A DNA stretch of 64,000 nucleotides from the NCBI GenBank assembly GCA_016124255.1, contig WGOB01000006.1:31578-95577 (forward strand), given 5' to 3'. Below, one piece after another: positions 33,933 through 42,820 of this stretch (position 1 is the first letter of the stretch; every line of letters begins with the position of its first letter). The DNA is from Alphaproteobacteria bacterium (GTDB lineage Bacteria > Pseudomonadota > Alphaproteobacteria > Caulobacterales > Aquidulcibacteraceae). Position numbers and translations under genes: made by a program. The notes beneath the pieces were generated by a model. It was not told the origin of the DNA. It did not search any database and saw only the letters and a program-made list of their open reading frames with translations.

Positions 33933-34574
33933 TTAGCGCGGGCCCTGTACGGGCAGGTTGGCCATGATGTATTCGACGCCCCATTGCACGCCGCCGCCGT
34001 GCTGCAGTGTGATGGGGTAGAGGCCTTGGTATTCAGGCGCACTGTTGTCTGGGCACCATTCGGCCATGACCGAAAACCAGGTCATCGGCACTGCGCCGCG
34101 CTGGATCATACGCTCACACGCGCGCTGCTGGGCCTCGGGGCTGAGGCCGCCGGATGCGTCGGCGACGAAATAGACCTCGTAGCCGGCCTTCATCGCCGAG
34201 ATCGCAGTTTGCGCGAGACACACCTCGGTCCAGAGCCCTGCCATCACGAGCTTCTTTCGGCCGGTGCGTTCGACAGCGGCGACGAAGTGCGGATCGGACC
34301 ACGCGTTAGTATTGGTGCGATCGATCGGTTCAACGTCCGGAACTATATCGCGCAAGCCTGCGAACAGCGGATCCTTCAAGGGGCCGCCCTTGCCGTTGAT
34401 GGTGGTCAAGATGGTGGGCACGCCCAGCGCTTTGGCCGATTTCGCCAGCGCTAGGACGTTATTGGTTAAAGCCTCTGGCGCGATCGAATTGATCGGGAAC
34501 GCGACCCAGGGCTGGTGGTCGATGAGACAAAGCGCGCTCGCTTCGATCTTTAATTCGTTGATGGTGTGGTTCAT
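33933..34574 (-). CDS. isochorismatase-family hydrolase, YcaC-like
   Basis: A 213-residue cysteine-hydrolase-fold protein. ASALCLIDHQPWVAF (catalytic Asp region), KKLVMAGLWTEVCLAQTAISAM with the WTEVC catalytic cysteine, and a C-terminal WGVEYIMANL tail match the YcaC subgroup. The YcaC substrate is not established. It lies 17 bp upstream of the hydrolase at 33915 and 202 bp downstream of the next gene, so it may have its own promoter. Confidence 0.88.
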   Translation of the reverse strand: MNHTINELKIEASALCLIDHQPWVAFPINSIAPEALTNNVLALAKSAKALGVPTILTTINGKGGPLKDPLFAGLRDIVPDVEPIDRTNTNAWSDPHFVAAVERTGRKKLVMAGLWTEVCLAQTAISAMKAGYEVYFVADASGGLSPEAQQRACERMIQRGAVPMTWFSVMAEWCPDNSAPEYQGLYPITLQHGGGVQWGVEYIMANLPVQGPR

Positions 34575-34776
34575 CGTATCACTCCTTGCTTGGCGGCGTG
34601 CGATCCGCCTGCTCCGCCGAGGACGTCGGTGTTCTTGGGTGATCGGCAGTGATGCGTTCTTTCACGACAGCCGACGGCGGCGACGTAGCGGCCGCGTGGA
34701 GGATCAACCGTCGCAGGTGGCTGAGCATTTTTTCTCCGTTATCGGCGGCGGGATGGTGCGCCAGGGGTCGGCGCGT

Positions 34777-35637
34777 TCATGCAAAGAAGCGCCGCAGGAT
34801 TTCGGCAAGCGCACCCGGGTTTTCATCGCCCAGCCAGTGGCCCGCTTTGGGCACAATTGCGCCGTGCACGTCGCGCGCGACAGGTTTGAATAATTGCTCG
34901 ATGTAGGGCCCCCCGCTGGCTTCGCCGCCGATGGCGAGCAAGGGTATGTCGAGCGGCATCGCGGCCAAGGCTTTGTTGTCCTCGGCGTCCTTCCAGACCG
35001 CGGCGTAATATTCGATGCCGGCGCGGAGCGCGCCGGGGCGGGAAATCGCGCGCACATACGCCTCGAAGTGCTCGGTGCTCACCGCCTCGGCGTTGTGCGC
35101 GATGTGCCAGAAGAACCAGGAGAGCAATTCGCGCTCGCGGCCGCGAAACGCCATCTCAGCAACGTCCGGAACGGTGAAGAAGCCGAGGTGCCAGTTGGCG
35201 CCGTTATGCCAATCCGGCGTCGGCGCCATCATGCTTTCGTAGCCAAAGCCCGGCAGCCCGAACTCCATCACGGCGAGCTTCTTCACGCGGTTGCGAAACT
35301 GCGCCGCAAGCGAAAACGCGACGCCCGAGCCTAGGTCGTAGCCGGCGACGTACGTTTCCTTGACGCCGAGGTGATCGAGGACGCCGGCAATATCCTGCGC
35401 CATCGTCTTCTTGTCATAGCCGCCTCGCGGGATCGAAGAGCCCCCGGCGCCGCGCATATCCGGTACGATGACTTTGAAGCGGCTGGCGAGCGCCGGCGCC
35501 ACGCTGTGCCACATCAGCCCGTGCTGCGGCCAACCATGCAGCAGCACCAATGGCGGGCCTTCCCCGGCGACGCGGACCAAGAGATTCACATCGCTCGAAA
35601 GCGGCACGCGGAAGGATTCGAAGTCGGTGAAGCTCAT
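34777..35637 (-). CDS. alpha/beta hydrolase, epoxide hydrolase/haloacetate dehalogenase type
   Basis: A 286-residue cytosolic alpha/beta hydrolase. LLHGWPQHGLMWHSVAPALA holds the HGWP oxyanion motif and VAGYDLGSGVAFSLA holds an Asp nucleophile. Both are standard for epoxide hydrolases and fluoroacetate-dehalogenase-like enzymes. The start at 35637 gives a 4-bp overlap with the NmrA stop. A second Asp-type enzyme with a signal peptide is three genes away, so the operon may process one compound in two compartments. Confidence 0.88.
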   Translation of the reverse strand: MSFTDFESFRVPLSSDVNLLVRVAGEGPPLVLLHGWPQHGLMWHSVAPALASRFKVIVPDMRGAGGSSIPRGGYDKKTMAQDIAGVLDHLGVKETYVAGYDLGSGVAFSLAAQFRNRVKKLAVMEFGLPGFGYESMMAPTPDWHNGANWHLGFFTVPDVAEMAFRGRERELLSWFFWHIAHNAEAVSTEHFEAYVRAISRPGALRAGIEYYAAVWKDAEDNKALAAMPLDIPLLAIGGEASGGPYIEQLFKPVARDVHGAIVPKAGHWLGDENPGALAEILRRFFA

Positions 35638-36548
35638 GACGGCGCGCCCATTGGCGGGGCCGACGCGAAGGCGGAGATCGTCATCGGCGCGATATCGGGA
35701 AAGAGGTTGTTGTGCAGGTTGTGCAGCGCGCCGCGGCCCGAGGCCATCGCGCGATGATATTGCAACCCCGCCCACCGCATCGGATTGTCCGGCGATTGCG
35801 CGTGCCGGCGGCTGATCTCAGCATCGAGGGCGGCGAGATCGCCAAGTTGGCGCACTGAGAACGCGGCGCCTTTGGCGGCGGTCAACGTCTCGGCGATTTG
35901 GCGGGGGCTTTTTCGGTCGCCCGCGATCCGGAACGGGCCGTCGAGTTCGTTCTTCGACGCGGCCGCCGCAGCCACGAAGCGCGCTGTGTCCGCTGTCGTG
36001 GTGAAGTCATAGACCTGGTCGGGATCGCCCCAGTGGGTGATTTCGCGCCGCGCCCAATCCACCAATCCAAAGAAATCCTGCGTCAACATCTCCATGAAGG
36101 CGCCATTGTAGGTATTCGTCTGTGCGATGCCGGCATCGGCGATCGCGGCCTGGGCCAGTTTGCGCCAGCCGAGGAAGAGATGCTCCTCGACACCCATGAT
36201 CGTGAAGTCCACGGAGAAATCCGAGGGAAACATGCGCTTGGCGCCGGCGGCCTGAGCGGCGCGCGCGAGCGCGGCCTGCCCATCGATGATGACATCAGGG
36301 CCGCCCTGAACAGCGGAAATCACCGTTTCGACGCCGTCAACCGCGCGCTGCAAACCTGCCGCCGCGCTGATGTCGCCATCGATGATCGTCGGCGCGCGCG
36401 TCAGCCGTTTGCGAAGTTCGTCCGCTTTGGGGTGCGCCTCGCCGCCCCTCAGCAGCAGCCGGACGCTCAAACCCCGCGCGTCGAGTTCTGAAGCGATCTG
36501 GCGACCGAGCCAGCCCCCTCCGCCGACAAGCACTACAGGTTTTGTCAC
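35634..36548 (-). CDS. NmrA-like NAD(P)-binding protein (isoflavone-reductase-like)
   Basis: A 304-residue atypical SDR. MTKPVVLVGGGGWLGRQIASEL carries the glycine-rich motif (GGGGWLG) and RLLLRGGEAHPKADEL the dinucleotide-specificity loop. The family includes isoflavone reductases and NmrA-type sensors. It is divergent from a LysR-type regulator across 121 bp, the usual arrangement for a LysR-controlled operon, and it heads a unit of five genes to 31700. Confidence 0.83.
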   Translation of the reverse strand: MTKPVVLVGGGGWLGRQIASELDARGLSVRLLLRGGEAHPKADELRKRLTRAPTIIDGDISAAAGLQRAVDGVETVISAVQGGPDVIIDGQAALARAAQAAGAKRMFPSDFSVDFTIMGVEEHLFLGWRKLAQAAIADAGIAQTNTYNGAFMEMLTQDFFGLVDWARREITHWGDPDQVYDFTTTADTARFVAAAAASKNELDGPFRIAGDRKSPRQIAETLTAAKGAAFSVRQLGDLAALDAEISRRHAQSPDNPMRWAGLQYHRAMASGRGALHNLHNNLFPDIAPMTISAFASAPPMGAPS

Positions 36549-36669
36549 CGATCACTCGTGGTTCGAATTGCCGATCAGCGCGAGCCGGCTGGTAAAAGGG
36601 TCTTAGTAGAGGTTGCGCAAGTCGAACAAGTCGTGAAAAATGGGACGACAGTTCCAAATGTGAGACGCG

Positions 36670-37545
36670 ATGCTCGACCTCAACCTGCTGCGCTCCTTCG
36701 TTGTGGTGGCCGAGCGCCGGCGGTTGTCGCAGGCGGCGCATGTTTTGGGGCTGCCAAAGTCCACCGTGAGCCGTCACGTCGCGAAGCTCGAGGAGCGCAC
36801 GGGCAAGCTCTTCAACCGGCTGAACGACGGCTTCGACCTCACGCCCGTGGGTCAGCGCCTTTATGGCCAGACCAAGAACGCGATACACGAATTGTCGCGC
36901 GAACTCTTCGATCCAGGCGCGGCGGAGAGAGCCCAGACGTTGCGCATTCAGGCGCCGGCGAATTATGGCCGTGGGCTTCTCAACGGCGTCATCGCTCAAT
37001 ATTTGAAGAAGAACCCGTATTGCGCGATCGATATAACGCTGACGGATCGCTTCACGAGCCCTGATCTCACGGCCGTCGATCTTGGTGTATTTGTCGGCAT
37101 CGCACCGGGCAAGGACGTCGAACATTGGCCGGCGGGCTTTGTCGAGGCGAAGCTCTACGCAGCGCCTAGTCTGTTCAGAAAAGCGCGGCGACCCAAGACG
37201 CCGGGGGACCTGAAGAATTGGCCGGTCGTCACCAATGATTGCGTTCCGGGCGAGCTCGGCCGCATTCGCCTCCACGGCGCACGCGAGAAGCGCGCGTTGC
37301 TGGGCCAGGTGAGATTATCCTCCGCGGAACCGGAAGTGTTGCTGACGGCAGCGATCGCCGGGATTGGAATCGCGCGGCTGCCGACGTTCTACGCGGATGC
37401 CGCTGTCGCTGCGGGGACGCTCGTGGCGGTGTTGCCCGATTACGCGATCGACCGGCACGCCGTGACCCTCGGCCGTTCGCGCCTGAACAAGAACGTTGCC
37501 GCGGCCGATTTCGCAGAATTTGCGGTTGCGACGTTGAGCCGGTGA
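36670..37545 (+). CDS. LysR-family transcriptional regulator
   Basis: A 291-residue LysR-type regulator. The N-terminal winged HTH is LDLNLLRSFVVVAERRRLSQAAHVLGLPKSTVSRHVAKLE, followed by a periplasmic-binding-protein-like effector domain. It is transcribed divergently from the NmrA/hydrolase operon, which it probably activates. The 121-bp gap contains a TTGCGCAAG palindrome (36613-36621) that could be part of its site. Confidence 0.9.
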   Translation: MLDLNLLRSFVVVAERRRLSQAAHVLGLPKSTVSRHVAKLEERTGKLFNRLNDGFDLTPVGQRLYGQTKNAIHELSRELFDPGAAERAQTLRIQAPANYGRGLLNGVIAQYLKKNPYCAIDITLTDRFTSPDLTAVDLGVFVGIAPGKDVEHWPAGFVEAKLYAAPSLFRKARRPKTPGDLKNWPVVTNDCVPGELGRIRLHGAREKRALLGQVRLSSAEPEVLLTAAIAGIGIARLPTFYADAAVAAGTLVAVLPDYAIDRHAVTLGRSRLNKNVAAADFAEFAVATLSR

Positions 37546-37680
37546 TCCACCCGGTGTCCGGGACTCGCTTGCTGTCCCTGTGGGGCCAAACCCAATCGGC
37601 GAGGCGTTCGGGGCGGCGGGCAAATCGAGGGCATTGCAAGTTTTGGGCGCCTCTGCCAAAATCTTGGCCCAGGGGAGGAC

Positions 37681-38262
37681 ATGCCTCGATCGGAAGAGCC
37701 GGCCGCGCCGTTTCCAAATGCGCCGCAGCGCCTCGCGGGCCTATCGGATGGGGATATCCCGCCTGCGGCGCGTGCGGCGCTGGAGGCTTGGTGGCCGCCG
37801 TTCAATTTGCACCGCGTGCTCGCGCACAATCCTCCAACGTTATCGGCGTGGATGGTGTTCGGCGCTCACATCCTCCGAAACAATACGCTCGACGTGCGTC
37901 TGCGCGAGCTGATCATCCTGCGCATCGCTTCGAACGCGCGCTCCACCTATGAATGGGGCCAGCACGCTGGATTGAGCCGCCGGCTCGGAATTCCCGACCA
38001 GGACATCAACCGCGTCATAGCCGGCCCGGACGCTCCCGGATGGACGCCGCTGGAACAGGCGGCGCTGCGCGGCGTCGATGAGATGATGTCGGGTTTCAGC
38101 GTGAGCGCGGCGACCTACGAGATCCTCGATCAGTCTTTCTCAACGCAGCAATGGATCGACTACGTCATGCTGGTGGGCGAGTTCATTCTGGTGGCGCTGA
38201 CGCTGAACGTGTTTCAGATCGCGCGCGATCCTGGGCTCCCAGACATGCCCGAGCAGGCCTGA
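37681..38262 (+). CDS. carboxymuconolactone decarboxylase family protein
   Basis: A 193-residue AhpD/CMD-fold protein. RLRELIILRIASNARSTYEWGQHAGL is the family block with ExxxH (EWGQH), but the CxxC pair of AhpD-type peroxidases is absent, which favours a lactone decarboxylase or similar lyase/isomerase role. It ends 3 bp before the MFS gene, so they share a transcript. Confidence 0.87.
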   Translation: MPRSEEPAAPFPNAPQRLAGLSDGDIPPAARAALEAWWPPFNLHRVLAHNPPTLSAWMVFGAHILRNNTLDVRLRELIILRIASNARSTYEWGQHAGLSRRLGIPDQDINRVIAGPDAPGWTPLEQAALRGVDEMMSGFSVSAATYEILDQSFSTQQWIDYVMLVGEFILVALTLNVFQIARDPGLPDMPEQA

Positions 38263-38265
38263 CGC

Positions 38266-39618
38266 ATGGCCGTGTTTCATAGCCGGATTGCGCCGGCGAC
38301 CGCGCCTTGGCCCTCCTCGCGCGCGGCGGCCTACACCATCCTCGTGCTCACCGTTGCGAGCATGTTCTCCTACATCGACCGGATCATCCTCAGTCTGATG
38401 ATCACGCCGATCCAGGCGACGTTCGACATCAGCGACACCCAGGTCGGATTGCTGCAGGGCGTCGCGTTCGGCCTTTTCTACACGCTGGCGGCGCTCCCGA
38501 TCGGCCGGCTGGTGGATTTCTGGGACCGCCGGCTCATCATCGCCGTCGGCGCGGCGGTGTTCTCCAGCTTTACGATCATGAGCGGGCTCTCGCGCTCCTA
38601 TGCGGAGCTCTTTCTCGCACGCGTGGGCGTCGGCGCCGGCGAAGCGACGCTGATGCCTGCCTCCTATTCCATTCTCGCGGACACCTATCCGAAGGACAAA
38701 CTGGCGGGCGCGCTTGGCGTTTTTACGATGGGGGCGTTCGTCGGCATCGGCATGGCGTTCGTTTTTGGCGGCGCGATCGTGCATTGGGCGCTGACGACGG
38801 GGCCGATCGATCTGCCGTTCATCGGCGCGGTGGCGCCCTGGCAGACCGCGTTTCTTATCGTTGGCGCGCCGGGACTTCTTGTGGCGGTGTGGACGGCCAC
38901 GCTGAGAGAACCGCTGCGCCGCGGGGTTGCGGCGGAGCAGGACGGCCGGCTGCGGGCGCCGCCGCTTTCGCTCGTCGGCGCTCATGTCTGGACCAATCGC
39001 GCGCTCTACCTGCCGATGTGTGCGGGCTATTGCATGATCACGCTCAATTCGTACGCCGGCACGAGTTGGACGGCTGAATTCTTCCGCCGGACTTATGATT
39101 GGAACACCGCGCAGATCGGGCTCTGGTACGGCCTGATCGGGGTCATGACAGCCAGTGTGCTGGGCGCGTTCGTCGGCGGTCGCGTGGCCGACTGGATCGG
39201 CAAACGCCACGCTGATGCGCCGTTGCGGGTGGCGTCCTTGGCGATGTTGTGCTCCTGGATTCCGTCGGCGTGCGCCACCTTGATGCCGACGCCGTGGCTC
39301 GCGCTCGGCGTGCTCGCGATCGCGCAATTCTTCACCACATTCCCCTTCCCTCTCGCCGCGGCGGCCATCCAGCTGGCGACGCCCAATCAATTGCGCGGCC
39401 AGATGTCTGCCCTCTACCTGTTCACGATCAATCTGTGCGGTCTGGGGCTTGGACCGGTGCTGGTGGGCCTCATGAACGACGCCGTGTTCCCGACGCCCGA
39501 GGGCGTGCGATATTCCTTGGCGCTGGTGAACGCGCTTACGGCGCCGGCGGCGGCGCTGCTCCTATGGTTGGCGCTGAAACCGTATCGCGCGTCGCGCGCA
39601 CGTCACGAAGAAGCCTGA
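38266..39618 (+). CDS. MFS transporter, spinster type (second)
   Basis: A 450-residue MFS protein with SYIDRIILSLMITPI, the motif-A loop LPIGRLVDFWDRR and LARVGVGAGEATLMPASYS. It shows the same spinster-like layout as the protein at 1753 but is clearly not a recent copy. It is the last gene of the CMD operon and its end overlaps by 16 bp the end of the convergent ferredoxin gene. It could transport an aromatic or alicyclic acid. Confidence 0.9.
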   Translation: MAVFHSRIAPATAPWPSSRAAAYTILVLTVASMFSYIDRIILSLMITPIQATFDISDTQVGLLQGVAFGLFYTLAALPIGRLVDFWDRRLIIAVGAAVFSSFTIMSGLSRSYAELFLARVGVGAGEATLMPASYSILADTYPKDKLAGALGVFTMGAFVGIGMAFVFGGAIVHWALTTGPIDLPFIGAVAPWQTAFLIVGAPGLLVAVWTATLREPLRRGVAAEQDGRLRAPPLSLVGAHVWTNRALYLPMCAGYCMITLNSYAGTSWTAEFFRRTYDWNTAQIGLWYGLIGVMTASVLGAFVGGRVADWIGKRHADAPLRVASLAMLCSWIPSACATLMPTPWLALGVLAIAQFFTTFPFPLAAAAIQLATPNQLRGQMSALYLFTINLCGLGLGPVLVGLMNDAVFPTPEGVRYSLALVNALTAPAAALLLWLALKPYRASRARHEEA

Positions 39619-39929
39619 GGCGCGCGCACGCCAAGCTTCCGCACGCGCGCGTCACGAAGCGGCCGGGCCTGACACGCGAGGCGAACCGGCCCCTCCGCCT
39701 CAACTGCAGGCGCAAGGAGCGCCAGCGCCGCCGCTTCGAGCGGCGCGATCACCGACCATGCATCGTCCGGCGCCAACGCCTCGAACCAGCACGTGCGGCA
39801 CTGCGCATGCCCCCCGCACACGCTGCGCCATGCAACCCCGCAGCGTCGTGCGGCTTCGAGCACCGTTTCGCCGGGCTCAACTTCGAGGGTCACCCCCGCC
39901 GGTTCAACATGGACGCAGATCGCGCTCAG
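39603..39929 (-). CDS. [2Fe-2S] ferredoxin, adrenodoxin-like cysteine spacing
   Basis: A small ferredoxin of about 100 residues. Ligands follow C-x5-C-x2-C (VCGGHAQCRTC) with the fourth Cys in LACQARP, the spacing of adrenodoxin/CGGxxxC-type ferredoxins that serve P450s and some oxygenases. The first standard start in frame is GTG at 39893, but the conserved first strand (SAICVHVEPAGV) lies upstream of it and is open back to 39929, where a CTG overlaps the stop of the Rieske gene (39928-39926). I give the longer form as more likely complete. It is the only ferredoxin in the window. Confidence 0.8.
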   Translation of the reverse strand: MSAICVHVEPAGVTLEVEPGETVLEAARRCGVAWRSVCGGHAQCRTCWFEALAPDDAWSVIAPLEAAALALLAPAVEAEGPVRLACQARPLRDARVRKLGVRAPQASS

Positions 39930-41305
39930 CGTTCATCCTCAACGTATTCGGCAAGCACTCGGTGGAAGTGGCGGATACGGTTCTCCTGGTAGCGCGCCAA
40001 CGTCGTGCGTTCACCGGCCATCGCCCGCAATCCGCTCTGCAGCGCCGCGAAATTGCCGACGTCCTGATCGAACACAGCGCCCAGTCCGCCGAGCTCCTTC
40101 GCGTCAGTCCAGGGCTGGTGTTCGGTCAATTCGGTTGTCGCGGCAGGCTTCGGCCGATCCGCACCGCGGGGAACTTGCGGCATCAGATAGACGTCCATCA
40201 GCGCCCGCTCCGGGTCTTCGCCCAGGGGGCGGAAACGGTACACAATCGGCGCCGCATGCCCCCACCACACAACAAGGTTGGGGAAGATCCAATATTGAAT
40301 CGTGTCGATCGCCTCACTGTCGGTCAGTCTCGCGACATCAGGGCCCAGGGTTTTGCGCAAGTGCGCGCGCCGGCGCTCCGCCATTTCACGCCGCGGCGTG
40401 GAGCCTTCGGGAACGCGCAGGTTCGCGCCGCCCGGCTCGGAGGATTGCAGGATCTCATCGTCGCTGATCGCGCCCGCCGATGGCGACGCGATGCCGCGCG
40501 GCGAGATCATCCGGCTGTAGTGACGCTTGCCCTCCCACACGTCGTATTGGGTGTGAAAGTCGCCGATATAGGTCGCAGCCTGGGGATGAGTGTCGGTGAC
40601 ATGGAACGACTCGACGAAGGCTTCCAGCGCGACCTTCCAATTGCAGGGCAACGGCCGCGTTACGTGCGCGGCGGTGAAGCGCTCTTCCATCGGCCAGCGC
40701 GCAAAGATGGCGGGGATATCCTCCAGATACGCTTCAAGCGACGGCGCGGCTGGATCGAAACAAACGAAAACGAAGCCGCCCCAATGCCCCACGCGCGCCT
40801 GCGGCAGGGAGAAGGATTGAGCCTCTAGATGCGGGAAGTCCCACGGCGTCGGCGTTTCCTTCAACGCACCGTTCAAGCTCCAGGTGAAGCCGTGGAATGG
40901 ACAGCGAAACGACGCCGCACGCCCGGGGCAATCGCGCAGCCTGCGCCCGCGGTGCAGACACACATTGCGGAGCGCGCGCACCGCGCCGTCTTCGCCGCGC
41001 ACGATGATGTAGGATCGTGCGCCGATTTCGTAGAGGACGTGGTCGCCAGCATTGGGAATCTCGTCTTCGCGGCAGGCCATCTGCCAGACGCGCCCCCACA
41101 TGCGCGCGATCTCGCGATCGAAGAACAGGCGCGAGACGTAATCCTCCGCCCGCACGCCGGCGACGCCGATATCGTGGAACGGCGCTTCTTCGAGCTGCCA
41201 GGGCGTCTCGACGCGCTCCTCTTTCAGAAGATCCTGCACCGTTGGCTTGGGCCGGCCAAGCGGATCAGGCGTGCGCGCCGAGCGCGAAGCGTCGTCAGCG
41301 GGCAT
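39926..41305 (-). CDS. Rieske [2Fe-2S] oxygenase alpha subunit (third of three)
   Basis: A 459-residue oxygenase. Rieske ligands are C116-x-H118 and C135-x2-H138; the iron site is in NWKVALEAFVESFHVTDTHP. The start at 41305 is set by GGAGG eight bases upstream; a start at 41332 would overlap the ThuA gene. It resembles the second Rieske protein (22923), sharing the CRE(D/E)EIPN and PWDFP blocks. It is followed directly by the ferredoxin gene, its likely electron donor. No reductase gene is present. Confidence 0.92.
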   Translation of the reverse strand: MPADDASRSARTPDPLGRPKPTVQDLLKEERVETPWQLEEAPFHDIGVAGVRAEDYVSRLFFDREIARMWGRVWQMACREDEIPNAGDHVLYEIGARSYIIVRGEDGAVRALRNVCLHRGRRLRDCPGRAASFRCPFHGFTWSLNGALKETPTPWDFPHLEAQSFSLPQARVGHWGGFVFVCFDPAAPSLEAYLEDIPAIFARWPMEERFTAAHVTRPLPCNWKVALEAFVESFHVTDTHPQAATYIGDFHTQYDVWEGKRHYSRMISPRGIASPSAGAISDDEILQSSEPGGANLRVPEGSTPRREMAERRRAHLRKTLGPDVARLTDSEAIDTIQYWIFPNLVVWWGHAAPIVYRFRPLGEDPERALMDVYLMPQVPRGADRPKPAATTELTEHQPWTDAKELGGLGAVFDQDVGNFAALQSGLRAMAGERTTLARYQENRIRHFHRVLAEYVEDER

Positions 41306-41321
41306 GGTCAAGTCCTCCAGG

Positions 41322-42077
41322 TCACGGGACATCTCCAGCGGCCCAGGCGAGACCGCGGCGCAAGAGCGTGTAGTAGACAGGCAGCCGCCATGAACACCGC
41401 TGCTCCTCCGGCAAATAGGGCGCACGATGCGGCGCGTCATAATGCCCGCGGCAATGGCCAAGATTGAGGTAGAGCACGGCCCCGTCTCCGACATCGCGAA
41501 GATACATCACCGGACGCACGCGATCCTCCGGCCAATGTGATTCCACGAAGCCGGGCGCCTCGCCAACGAAATGCGCGCCGAGGAGCGTCTCGATGTCGTC
41601 AGCCTCGCGCCCCAGATAGAGCTCATCTTCGGTCTCGAAATCCGCAACGCCCGAGACCAGCGGATGATCGGGCTTCAGGTTGCGCACCATGAACGGCGCG
41701 ATCGGCGGATGGGCGAGAAACTGACTCCCAAGCGTCCGCATCATCATCGGCGCCGCGTCGCGCGCGGCGACGCCATCGGCGCCCCAGGCGAGCAGAGCGT
41801 TGGTGGCGTGCAGCGCGAACCAGCGCCCGCCCCGCGCCACGAAGTCTGCGAGCGCGGCGTCGGCCTTCGCCGACGGCTCGACATTGCAGGCGTAGGTGAG
41901 AAGGAAGCGTGCGCGCTCCAGCGCCGCCAGGTCTTCGAAGTCGGCGCTGACCGTGCAGCGGATGTTCGGCCGCTCGCCGAGGAGTTTCAGCAGTTCAAGA
42001 CGCGCAAAATCGAAATCGTGCGCCATGCCGCCGACGACCACGTGCGCATCCATGCGCGGCGGGGGCGCCGCGCTCAT
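41322..42077 (-). CDS. ThuA-like domain protein (third of three)
   Basis: A 251-residue ThuA-family protein. FDFARLELLKLLGER, TLGSQFLAHPPIAPF, EDELYLGREADDIE and LYLNLGHCRGHYD mark it as a close paralogue of the protein at 18057. The ATG at 42077 overlaps the SDR stop by 4 bp. It lies between two SDR genes and a Rieske gene, in the same neighbourhood type as its paralogue. Function unknown; a ligand-binding or hydrolytic role is suggested only by the fold. Confidence 0.8.
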   Translation of the reverse strand: MSAAPPPRMDAHVVVGGMAHDFDFARLELLKLLGERPNIRCTVSADFEDLAALERARFLLTYACNVEPSAKADAALADFVARGGRWFALHATNALLAWGADGVAARDAAPMMMRTLGSQFLAHPPIAPFMVRNLKPDHPLVSGVADFETEDELYLGREADDIETLLGAHFVGEAPGFVESHWPEDRVRPVMYLRDVGDGAVLYLNLGHCRGHYDAPHRAPYLPEEQRCSWRLPVYYTLLRRGLAWAAGDVP

Positions 42078-42820
42078 ATCGTCAACCCGCCATCGACGCA
42101 CATCAGCGCGCCGGTGATGAATCGCGCCTCATCGGAGACGAGGAACGCGACCATGGCGGCGATGTCATCACCCTCGCCGACGAACCCGATGGGGTGGCGC
42201 TCGACGATCCGCGCGCGCGCTGCCGCCGCATCGCCGGTTTGCCCGCGTAGACGCGAAACCATCGGCGTTTCGACGGATCCCGGGAGCACGGCGTTGCAGC
42301 GAATCTTATAGCCGCGGCGCCCGCAATAGGCGGCAGCCGCGCGCGTCAACGCATGCACGCCCGCCTTGCTGGCGGTGTAGGCCGCCATCTCGCCGACTGC
42401 ACGAACGCCAGCGCCGGACCCGATATTGACAATGTTGCCGCCGCGCGAAGCCATGGCGCGCACGCCGGCGCGGCAGCCGAGAAATGCGCCGTCGAGATTG
42501 ACGGCGAGCGTCTCGCGCCAGTGCGCGTATGAAAGCGACTCGAACGGCGCGGGCCCTTTGTTCACGCCTGCGTTGTTGACCAGGATGTCTAAACGGGCAT
42601 GCGCGTCGAGCAACCGGTCCCAGCCCTCCTCTTGCGCCACATCAAGCAGCGCAAAGGCGCCGCCGAGCTCGCGTGCGAGCGCCTCGCCCTTGTCCCGCTG
42701 CACGTCTGCGACGACGATCTCTGCACCCTCGCGATGCAGCCGCTGTGCGATGGCCGCGCCGATGCCCTCAGCGCCGCCGGTCACCACAGCGATCCGCCCG
42801 GAGAGCGGGGGCGCGTTCAA
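42074..42820 (-). CDS. SDR-family dehydrogenase with TTG start
   Basis: A 248-residue classical SDR: VVTGGAEGIG, NNAG (LVNNAGVN), catalytic GSGAGVRAVGEMAAYTASKA and C-terminal MCVDGGLTI. The start codon is TTG at 42820, and TTGA overlaps the stop of the upstream SDR, indicating translational coupling. VVADV after strand 2 suggests NAD. Its neighbour on each side is a catabolic gene of the same operon. Confidence 0.88.
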   Translation of the reverse strand: MNAPPLSGRIAVVTGGAEGIGAAIAQRLHREGAEIVVADVQRDKGEALARELGGAFALLDVAQEEGWDRLLDAHARLDILVNNAGVNKGPAPFESLSYAHWRETLAVNLDGAFLGCRAGVRAMASRGGNIVNIGSGAGVRAVGEMAAYTASKAGVHALTRAAAAYCGRRGYKIRCNAVLPGSVETPMVSRLRGQTGDAAAARARIVERHPIGFVGEGDDIAAMVAFLVSDEARFITGALMCVDGGLTI

